DNA from: Adlercreutzia sp910585575 | GTDB lineage: Bacteria; Actinomycetota; Coriobacteriia; Coriobacteriales; Eggerthellaceae | Reading direction: 5' to 3' (one strand) | NCBI RefSeq assembly: GCF_951801035.1 | Contig: NZ_CATOKT010000007.1 | Length of the DNA: 64,000 nucleotides | In this document: positions 57,842 through 64,000 of the stretch, one piece after another | Numbering within the stretch: position 1 is the stretch's first letter | Layout of the letters: each line of letters starts with the position of its first letter | Translations under genes and position numbers: made by a program | The notes under the pieces: generated by a model | The model's database searches: none | The model's input: the letters and a program-made list of their open reading frames with translations, nothing else | What the model was told of the DNA's origin: nothing

Positions 57842-58282
57842 ATGAGCGAAGTATGTCCAGTGTGCTCCCATCCGGTGTCGCCTGGCGATGCCGTTTGCCC
57901 CACGTGCGGGTTTAAACTGCTTGGCGCCACCCAGGCGTTCAAGCCGTTGGTCATGGAGGCCGAGGAGGTGGCGGCTGTCGAGGCGGCGCCCGCCCAGGCC
58001 TGCCTGAACGTCGTGCGCGGACCGCAGGTGGGGTTGAGCTATACCCTGAAGGCCGAGCCCATGACCGTGGGTCGCAGCCCGCAGTGCTCCATCTTCCTGA
58101 ACGACATGACCGTCTCGCGCATGCACGCCACCATCGAGCCCGAGGGGCGCTGCTTCGTCATTCGCGATGCCAATTCGTTCAACGGCGTATGGGTGAACAA
58201 CGAGAACGTCGAGGCGCGCACCTTGCGTCCCGGCGATTACGTGCAAATCGGCACCTTCTGCCTTCAATACGAGGAAAACTAA
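57842..58282 (+). CDS. Zinc-ribbon plus FHA-domain protein (GarA-like)
   Basis: 146 residues: a zinc ribbon (C5, C8, C19, C22: CPVC, CPTC), a short linker with GATQAFKP whose Thr could be phosphorylated, and an FHA domain (about 58-143; MTVGRSPQCSIFLND, VSRMHATIEPE, SFNGVWVNN). FHA domains bind phosphothreonine, and in actinobacterial GarA/OdhI the N-terminal Thr switches the protein on central-metabolic enzymes. A comparable role on the neighbouring oxidoreductase is an inference. RBS AAGGAGAG. Confidence 0.85.
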   Translation: MSEVCPVCSHPVSPGDAVCPTCGFKLLGATQAFKPLVMEAEEVAAVEAAPAQACLNVVRGPQVGLSYTLKAEPMTVGRSPQCSIFLNDMTVSRMHATIEPEGRCFVIRDANSFNGVWVNNENVEARTLRPGDYVQIGTFCLQYEEN

Positions 58283-58333
58283 CCATCGAGCTGCGGCCAG
58301 GGGAGGCCGCCTGAGAAGACGAGGAAAGAGTCT

Positions 58334-60058
58334 ATGGAGTTGATGTCGGGAAACGAGGCCATCGCTCAGGGCGCCTGGGAGGCCGGGTGCACCATTGGCG
58401 TGGCCTATCCGGGAACCCCGTCCACGGAGACCCTCGAGGCCTTTGCTAAGAAGGACGACGTGTACGCAGAATGGTGCGTGAACGAGAAGGTGGCCGTGGA
58501 AGTGGGCGTCGGTGCCTCGGCGGCCGGTGCGCGCGTGCTGGCCACCATGAAGCACGTGGGGGTGAACGTGGCGGCTGACCCCTTGTTCACGGCTGCTTAT
58601 ACGGGAGTGGGCGGCGGTTTTGTCATCCTTGCCGCCGACGATCCGGGCATGTACTCCTCTCAGAATGAGCAGGACTCCCACTATTACGCCATGGCGGCGG
58701 CGCTTCCGTGCCTCGATCCTGCCGATTCGGCCGAGGCTCTGCGCTTTACCCGCGAGGCCTTCGACCTTTCCGAGCGCTTCGATGTGCCCTTCCTTATTCG
58801 CTCGAGCGTGCGCATCTCCCACACGAAGACGCCCGTGGAGCCGGGTGAGCGTCAGGCGGTGCCGTTGCGCCCCTACGAGAAGAACCCGGCAAAATGGGTG
58901 ATGATGCCCGCCTTCGCCAAGCCGCGCCGTTTGGTGCAGCTCGACCGCATCGACGCTCTGCGTGCGTGGGTTGAGGAGTGCCCCTATAACGAGGTCATTC
59001 GCCTCGGTTCCGCCGTAGGCGTCGTATGCGCCGGAGCGGTGTACCAGCACGTAGCTGAGGCGCTGCCCGAAGCGAGCATCTTCAAGCTGGGCGTAACCTG
59101 GCCGTTGCCGGCCCAGGCGCTCCGCGATTTCGCTGATTCCGTCGACGCGCTCTATGTCGTGGAAGAGGCGTCCACCTACCTTATCGATGCCGTGCGCGCC
59201 TGCCGCGTTCCCGTGGTCGACACTCCGCAGCCCCTGCCGCGCGCCGGCGAGCTGACCCCCGGTTTGGTGCGAGCGGCCTTTGGTCTGGAGGAGCCGCCCC
59301 ATGCGGCCCCGGTCGAGGGCTTGCCGCCGCGGCCGCCCGCTTTGTGCGCGGGCTGCCCCCATCGCCTCGTGTTCAAGGAGCTGGCTCGGATGAAGGCCAT
59401 CGTCACGGGCGATATCGGCTGCTACACCCTCGGCGCGCTCCCGCCGCTTTCAGCTATGGACACCACGGTGGATATGGGTGCGTCGGTGTCCATGTCCCAC
59501 GGCTTCGAGCTGGCCTTGGCCGGCACCGAGCACAAGCCCGTGGTGGCGGTCATCGGCGATTCCACCTTCGCCCATTCGGGCCTGAGCTCGCTGATCTCCA
59601 CCGTGTACAACCAGGGGTCCGGCACCGTCTGCGTGCTCGACAACCGCACCACGGCCATGACCGGGCGTCAGGGCAACCCCTTCAACGGCGTGACCTTGCA
59701 GCATCGCCCGAGCCGCGAGCTGAACATCGAGGGCGTGGTGTCGGCGCTCGGTGTCGAGGATGTGCGGGTGATCGATCCGAACGATGCCGAAGCCGTGCGC
59801 ACGGCCCTGAAAGAGGCCACGGCCTTCGAGGGCCTTTCGGTGCTCGTGTTCCGTTCTCCCTGTGTGCTGCTGGAGCGGGTGTCTAAGAAGCCCTATGAGG
59901 TCACCAGTAAGTGCACGGCCTGCGGCGTGTGCGCCACGTTGGGCTGCCCCGCCATTGCCCGCGACGAGATGGGCGTGGCCTATATCGATCGCGCCCAGTG
60001 CATCGGCTGCGGTCAATGTGCTCAGTACTGCCGTTTCGATGCCATCGTGAAGGAGTAG
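58334..60058 (+). CDS. iorA: Indolepyruvate ferredoxin oxidoreductase, alpha subunit
   Basis: TPP enzyme oxidising arylpyruvates (indole-, phenyl-, hydroxyphenylpyruvate) to arylacetyl-CoA and CO2 with reduction of ferredoxin. 574 residues: N-terminal pyrimidine domain (GNEAIAQGAWEAGCTIGVAYPGTPS), TPP-binding GDIGCYTLGALPP (about 358-370) and a C-terminal 2[4Fe-4S] ferredoxin domain (KCTACGVCATLGCP about 525-538; QCIGCGQCAQYC about 556-567). Followed at 9 bp by iorB. The aryl-CoA made here is the product used by the flanking PaaK enzymes. Confidence 0.94.
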   Translation: MELMSGNEAIAQGAWEAGCTIGVAYPGTPSTETLEAFAKKDDVYAEWCVNEKVAVEVGVGASAAGARVLATMKHVGVNVAADPLFTAAYTGVGGGFVILAADDPGMYSSQNEQDSHYYAMAAALPCLDPADSAEALRFTREAFDLSERFDVPFLIRSSVRISHTKTPVEPGERQAVPLRPYEKNPAKWVMMPAFAKPRRLVQLDRIDALRAWVEECPYNEVIRLGSAVGVVCAGAVYQHVAEALPEASIFKLGVTWPLPAQALRDFADSVDALYVVEEASTYLIDAVRACRVPVVDTPQPLPRAGELTPGLVRAAFGLEEPPHAAPVEGLPPRPPALCAGCPHRLVFKELARMKAIVTGDIGCYTLGALPPLSAMDTTVDMGASVSMSHGFELALAGTEHKPVVAVIGDSTFAHSGLSSLISTVYNQGSGTVCVLDNRTTAMTGRQGNPFNGVTLQHRPSRELNIEGVVSALGVEDVRVIDPNDAEAVRTALKEATAFEGLSVLVFRSPCVLLERVSKKPYEVTSKCTACGVCATLGCPAIARDEMGVAYIDRAQCIGCGQCAQYCRFDAIVKE

Positions 60059-60067
60059 GGGAGAGCT

Positions 60068-60658
60068 ATGAGCGATACGAAAACAGTGCTTCTGTGCGGT
60101 GTGGGCGGTCAGGGAACCATCCTTGCCGCCGATCTGCTGGCCTTCGGGTGCATGCGCGCCGGCCTTCAGGTGAAGGTGTCCGAGATTCACGGCATGTCCC
60201 AGCGCGGCGGCGCCGTCACCACGGTGGTGCGCGTCGGGGAGAACGTGCAGTCCATGGTGGCTGATGCGGGCAGCGCCGACATTATTGTCGCCTTTGAAAC
60301 GACCGAGGCCCTGCGCAATCTGCCCAACTTGAAGGAGGGCGGCTCGCTGATCGTCAACGACGAGGCCATTAAGCCCCTGCCGGTGCTCACGGGCGCGGCT
60401 TCCATGCCGGCTCATCCCCGCGAGACCCTGATCGACGCCGGCGCGCTTCTGGTGCCCGCGGCTGACATCGCCTGGAAGGTGGGCAATCCCAAGACCGCCA
60501 ACGTGGTGCTGCTCGGGGCGCTCACAGCGCGGCTCGACATTCCCGAAGAGGTATGGGTGGCCACGGTAGAGGAGCGGGTGCCGGCGCACACTATCGAGGC
60601 CAATGTGGCCGCTCTGCGCGCCGGTCGCGCTTTCGTGCTCGAGCAGGAAGGAAACTAG
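60068..60658 (+). CDS. iorB: Indolepyruvate ferredoxin oxidoreductase, beta subunit
   Basis: 196-residue gamma-type subunit of 2-oxoacid:ferredoxin oxidoreductases. Motifs: LLCGVGGQGTILAADLLA at the start and EIHGMSQRGGAVTTVVRVG (about 41-59), both typical of IorB. It completes the IorAB complex. The second ACT gene starts 3 bp later. Confidence 0.93.
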   Translation: MSDTKTVLLCGVGGQGTILAADLLAFGCMRAGLQVKVSEIHGMSQRGGAVTTVVRVGENVQSMVADAGSADIIVAFETTEALRNLPNLKEGGSLIVNDEAIKPLPVLTGAASMPAHPRETLIDAGALLVPAADIAWKVGNPKTANVVLLGALTARLDIPEEVWVATVEERVPAHTIEANVAALRAGRAFVLEQEGN

Positions 60659-60661
60659 ATC

Positions 60662-61108
60662 ATGACGGTATCCCAGATCAGTGTTTTCGCCGAGAGCAAG
60701 CCGGGCCATTTAGGCCGCGTCCTGGGTTTGTTCGACCAGGCCGGAGTCAGCGTGCGCGGCTATTCGGCGTCCGATACCGGAGAGTACGGCATCCTTCGTT
60801 TTGTGGTGGACAAGCCCGATGAGGCCTACGAGGCTCTGCGCGGTGCCGGCTGTGCCTGCGCGGTGTCTCCGGTACTGTGTCTCAAGCTGGAGGACAAGCC
60901 CGGCGAGCTGCTGCGCGTTATGGGTGTGCTGGCCGAGTGCGGTATCAATGTGGTGTACAGCTACTCGATGATCTCCACCTACATTGTGCTCTCCACTACC
61001 GATCCCGAGCGGGCTCGCGAACTTTTGGCTGATCAGCCTGTGGAGACGATCGCTCAGGAAGATATCACGCGCTACGTTGCCGAGCGCCCCGACTGGAAGG
61101 AGGCCTAG
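60662..61108 (+). CDS. Tandem ACT-domain protein (second copy)
   Basis: 148 residues with two ACT domains (ISVFAESKPGHLGRVLGLFD at about 5-24; LKLEDKPGELLRVMGVLAE at about 76-94). It is a divergent paralogue of the protein at 55846, and each lies next to a paaK copy. Probably binds an aromatic amino acid or pyruvate. Confidence 0.88.
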   Translation: MTVSQISVFAESKPGHLGRVLGLFDQAGVSVRGYSASDTGEYGILRFVVDKPDEAYEALRGAGCACAVSPVLCLKLEDKPGELLRVMGVLAECGINVVYSYSMISTYIVLSTTDPERARELLADQPVETIAQEDITRYVAERPDWKEA

Positions 61109-61112
61109 GACC

Positions 61113-62498
61113 ATGGCGTGTGCTGAGGAAACTTTCGCTGTCACTGAGAAGGGCGCAGCTCTGCGCGCGGCTCAAGAGGGGCGCTTCGATGCGCTGCCCA
61201 TCTATGATCGAGCGATCGAATGTGCCTCCCGCGAGGACATCGAGGCCCTGCAGCTGGAGAAGCTGAAGAACCAGGTTGCCTATACCTACGAGCGCGTGCC
61301 CTGGTACCGTCAGAAGATGGACGAGATGGGCGTGGCGCCCGAGGATATCGAAACCTTAGATGACGTGCGCAAGTTGCCCTTTACGGACAAAACCGCTCTG
61401 CGCGACACGTTCCCGTTCGGCTTGTTTGCGGTTCCCCTGTCCGAAGTGCGCGAACTGCATTCCTCGTCAGGCACCACCGGCAAACCGGTGGTGGTGGGCT
61501 ATACGCCGGACGACCTGAACGTGTGGAGCGACTGCATTGCGCGTCTTGTGCAAATGGCCGGTGTCGTGCCGGGCGATGTGGCCCAAATGGCCTTCGGCTA
61601 CGGCATGTTCACCGGCGGTTTCGGCTTGCACTACGGCCTGCAGAAGCTGGGTTGCGCCATGATTCCCGCAGGCTCGGGCAATACCGAGCGCCACATCCAG
61701 ATGATCGAGGACTACGGTACCACGGTGCTGGTGGCCACGCCCTCTTACGCTATGCATATTTGCGAGGTGGGGGAGCAGATGGGCTATGATTGGGCGTCTT
61801 CGCCTCTGCGCGTGGGCCTGTTCGGCGGCGAGCCGTGCCCGCCGGGCCTGAAGGCCGAGATCGAGCGCCGCATGCATATCACCTGCACGGATAATTACGG
61901 TCTCACCGAGGTAATGGGACCGGGCGTGTCGGGCGAGTGCTTGGCCGAACGCTTCCAGCAGCATATCGCCGAGGATCACTTCCTCTGGGAGGTGGTGGAT
62001 CCTGAAACTGGTGAGCCCGTGGCCGAGGGAGAGATGGGCGAGCTCGTGCTCACGCCGCTGGACAAGCAGGCCATTCCCGTGCTGCGCTATCGCACCCATG
62101 ACCTGACGCGCGTGCATACCGAGCCCTGTGCCTGCGGGCGCACCCATGCGCGCATGGACAAGGTGCGTTCGCGTAGCGACGACATGCTCATCATCCGTGG
62201 CACCAACGTGTTCCCCTCGCAGATCGAGGACGTGCTCAGCGGCATCGACGAAGTGACGCCCCATTACCACATCATTGTCGATACGAAAAACGGCATGGAC
62301 GTCTTCACGGTGGAGACCGAGCTGCGACCCGAGGCGTTCTCCGACTCCTTCGAGTCCATGAACGTTATCAAGGAGAACATTGCCGAGAAGCTGAAGAGCA
62401 CGCTGCTGGTGGCTCCGGCGGTGCGCCTGGTGGAGCCGGGCGGCATCGAGCGTGCCGTGGGCAAGGCCAAGCACGTCGACGATCGCCGCAAGAAGTAG
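61113..62498 (+). CDS. paaK: Phenylacetate-CoA ligase family protein (second copy)
   Basis: 461-residue paralogue of the enzyme at 54539, with an N-terminal extension of ~35 residues (to IYDRAIECAS). Same motifs: HSSSGTTGKPVVVGYT, FGYGMFTGGFGLH, DNYGLTEVMGPGVSGEC, VLRYRTHDLT, RSDDMLIIRGTNVFPSQIED. ATG 61113 with AAGGAGG nine bases upstream. Two ligases with one IorAB suggest different aryl-acetate specificities or opposite directions of use. Confidence 0.92.
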   Translation: MACAEETFAVTEKGAALRAAQEGRFDALPIYDRAIECASREDIEALQLEKLKNQVAYTYERVPWYRQKMDEMGVAPEDIETLDDVRKLPFTDKTALRDTFPFGLFAVPLSEVRELHSSSGTTGKPVVVGYTPDDLNVWSDCIARLVQMAGVVPGDVAQMAFGYGMFTGGFGLHYGLQKLGCAMIPAGSGNTERHIQMIEDYGTTVLVATPSYAMHICEVGEQMGYDWASSPLRVGLFGGEPCPPGLKAEIERRMHITCTDNYGLTEVMGPGVSGECLAERFQQHIAEDHFLWEVVDPETGEPVAEGEMGELVLTPLDKQAIPVLRYRTHDLTRVHTEPCACGRTHARMDKVRSRSDDMLIIRGTNVFPSQIEDVLSGIDEVTPHYHIIVDTKNGMDVFTVETELRPEAFSDSFESMNVIKENIAEKLKSTLLVAPAVRLVEPGGIERAVGKAKHVDDRRKK

Positions 62499-62499
62499 C

Positions 62500-63510
62500 A
62501 TGGCGCCCGCGGTCCCAGGAGAAGCAGTGCCGGCGACTCGATCTTCTGCATCGCTAGTGCAGGGCGAGGGCCACGCTCCCGTCGTGGGGCGCTTCGCTCC
62601 GTCGCCCACGGGCCGCATGCATGCCGGCAATATTTTCGCCGCTCTGGTGGCGTGGCTCGTCGCCAAGTCCCAGGGCGGCTCCATGGTGCTGCGCGTGGAA
62701 GACCTTGATCGCGAACGCTCAAAGCCCCAGTTCATCGATGGAGTGCAACGCGACTTTGAAAGGTTGGGCCTCACGTGGGACCGCGGCCCCTTTTTTCAGA
62801 GCACCCGCGATGAGGCGTACCGGGCGGCCTTTGACGAGCTTTGCGGTCGTGATCTGGTGTACCCCTGCTATTGCACCCGGGCCGATCTCCATGCCGCTTC
62901 TGCGCCCCATCGAGGGGAGAAGCCGGTGTACCCCGGCACCTGCCGATGGCTGTCGACCGACGAGCGCGCCGAGCGCGAAGCCGCAGGACGCCATCCGGCC
63001 CAACGTCTTATGGTGTCTGATGAGGTTTATTCCTTTTACGATCTCGTCCAAGGGCCGACGTCCCAGTGTCTCAGCACTGAATGTGGTGACTTTCTTATCC
63101 GTCGCTCCGACGGGGCTTTTGCTTATCAGCTTGCGGTTGTCGTGGACGATGCGGCCCAGGGAGTGAATTCCGTTGTGCGCGGGGTCGATCTGCTGTGCTC
63201 GACACCTCAGCAGATATACCTGCAGAGGCTGCTCGGCTTGCCTGAGGCCACCTATGCCCATGTGCCGCTTTTAGTGGGAGAACAGGATCGGCGGCTCTCG
63301 AAGCGCGATAAAGATGCGGCTCTTGACGAGCTGCTGGTGCGATTCAAGACCCCTGAAGCGGTTATTGGCCATATTGCCGGCAAAACGGGCCTTGCGCCCA
63401 CCAGTGATCCCGCCACACCGGAAGAGCTTCTCGCGACGTTCGATGTGGAGCATCTTCCCCGTCTTTTCCCTGATAAGGTGCAGATTCTCTGGCCGGATAC
63501 TACAGCATGA
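62500..63510 (+). CDS. gluQ: Glutamyl-Q tRNA(Asp) synthetase (GluQ)
   Basis: A 336-residue truncated class I synthetase paralogue that attaches glutamate to queuosine 34 of tRNA-Asp. HIGH-like RFAPSPTGRMHAGNIFAALV (residues ~30-49), the zinc site CYCTRADL with a following PGTC (about 125-149), and the KMSKS-equivalent RRLSKRDKDAAL (about 268-279). It lacks the GluRS anticodon-binding C-terminal domain. The N-terminal ~25 residues are an extra hydrophilic tail. Weak RBS; two bases after the paaK stop, so translational coupling is likely. Convergent overlap with menA of 11 bp. Confidence 0.88.
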   Translation: MAPAVPGEAVPATRSSASLVQGEGHAPVVGRFAPSPTGRMHAGNIFAALVAWLVAKSQGGSMVLRVEDLDRERSKPQFIDGVQRDFERLGLTWDRGPFFQSTRDEAYRAAFDELCGRDLVYPCYCTRADLHAASAPHRGEKPVYPGTCRWLSTDERAEREAAGRHPAQRLMVSDEVYSFYDLVQGPTSQCLSTECGDFLIRRSDGAFAYQLAVVVDDAAQGVNSVVRGVDLLCSTPQQIYLQRLLGLPEATYAHVPLLVGEQDRRLSKRDKDAALDELLVRFKTPEAVIGHIAGKTGLAPTSDPATPEELLATFDVEHLPRLFPDKVQILWPDTTA

Positions 63511-64000
63511 GGGCGCAGGCATAGAACGCGCCGAGAGCCACGTTGACGCTGCAGATTTGGCCCATGGCGCCGATGCGCGCGGCAGGGGCAAGCGGGTTTT
63601 TCCAAAGCCCCATCATAAGGGGGTAGCACGCGAGCAGCATGAAGGGCATGATGATAAGGCCCCGGGGAAACCAAAGACCGATAATGAGAACGATGGTGCT
63701 GGCCCAGGCCACCAGAAGGCCATGGTAGAGTACACGGGCGCGCTTGCGTCCGAGCAGCACGGGCAGGGTGCGACGGGAAGCCTCAAGGTCCTTCTCGATA
63801 TCGCAGGTGTTGTTCGTCATCATGATGAGACCGACGCCGATAATGGTGGGAATGCTCCACACGAGCATCATCCAGGAGAAAGTGCCCGAGAGCACCTGAT
63901 AGCAGGCGAGGGGCATGAGGCCGCCCATGACGCCGCCGCTGACAATCTCGCCGATGGGCAGGTAGGAGATGGGGGTCTTGCCTCCCGAGTACAGCACGAC
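63500..64000 (-). CDS. menA: MenA-like UbiA prenyltransferase, C-terminal part (runs off the window)
   Basis: The last ~166 codons of a polytopic prenyltransferase. TNNTCDIEKDLEASRRTLPVLLG-type sequence is seen at about 63795-63735 (NTCDIEKD then RRTLPVLLG), matching the second Asp-rich motif of MenA (1,4-dihydroxy-2-naphthoate prenyltransferase), with several helices around it. MenA makes demethylmenaquinone for anaerobic respiration. The N-terminal half and start lie beyond 64000. The stop overlaps the gluQ stop region. Confidence 0.82.
   Translation of the reverse strand, partial: VVLYSGGKTPISYLPIGEIVSGGVMGGLMPLACYQVLSGTFSWMMLVWSIPTIIGVGLIMMTNNTCDIEKDLEASRRTLPVLLGRKRARVLYHGLLVAWASTIVLIIGLWFPRGLIIMPFMLLACYPLMMGLWKNPLAPAARIGAMGQICSVNVALGAFYACALML

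Overview
The window is a gene-dense, high-GC stretch of a bacterial chromosome with short intergenic gaps and frequent GTG/TTG starts. Several features point to the class Coriobacteriia, most likely family Eggerthellaceae (gut anaerobes of the Eggerthella/Adlercreutzia/Gordonibacter type). These are the uvrC-rapZ-yvcK-whiA cluster, a Tat-exported fumarate-reductase-like flavoprotein divergent from a 12-TM LuxR regulator, a six-gene Ech-type [NiFe]-hydrogenase operon, and ferredoxin-linked indolepyruvate oxidoreductase with aryl-CoA ligases. The assignment is inference from gene content; no 16S rRNA is present.

Layout. 1-5426: a truncated membrane protein, then uvrC-rapZ-yvcK-whiA. 5427-6666: a non-coding region with a 31-bp inverted repeat and an AT-rich island ahead of a small RHH-like gene whose RBS is preceded by a 16-bp-arm palindrome. 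6851-11979: lower glycolysis (gap, pgk, tpiA, gpmI) and secG. 12043-16478: five tRNAs (Leu, Gly, Cys, Gly, Val), a cation-efflux transporter, a zinc-ribbon membrane protein, and terC under a yybP-ykoY manganese riboswitch. 16717-25900: an amino acid antiporter, lipid kinase, RNase D, membrane zinc protease, xseAB, and convergent ackA/pta. 26118-37679: glf with a glycosyltransferase, coaX, dinB, degV, ileS-lspA, rluD-hemH. 37980-45419: flavoprotein/LuxR pair, radical-SAM HemN-like enzyme, tRNA-Pro, a degenerate peptidase-S51-like protein, brnQ. 45851-51336: echABCDEF. 51489-63510: a phosphatidyltransferase and VanW protein leading into a probable arylpyruvate/arylacetate energy operon (paaK-ACT-dacA-FHA-iorAB-ACT-paaK) and gluQ; the window ends inside a menA-like gene.

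Metabolically the genes describe an anaerobe that makes ATP from glycolysis, acetate kinase and probably aryl-CoA turnover. Indolepyruvate oxidoreductase would reduce ferredoxin, and Ech could reoxidise it with H2 release and ion pumping. Menaquinone synthesis and exported flavoproteins would support respiration with organic acceptors.

The most novel-looking signals are not genes. Two families of dispersed, highly structured repeats (two copies of a ~137-bp element; three copies of a ~155-160-bp element) keep their hairpin folds through compensatory base changes while conserving specific single-stranded motifs. Both families meet in the ackA/pta convergent gap. Other points: possible leaderless starts at uvrC, rluD and dinB; an EchD subunit with a duplicated Ala/Lys-rich tail; a hexanucleotide array just after hemH that is in phase as Pro-X/Lys-Ser dipeptides in the +1 frame; and the RHH-like gene with its palindrome.
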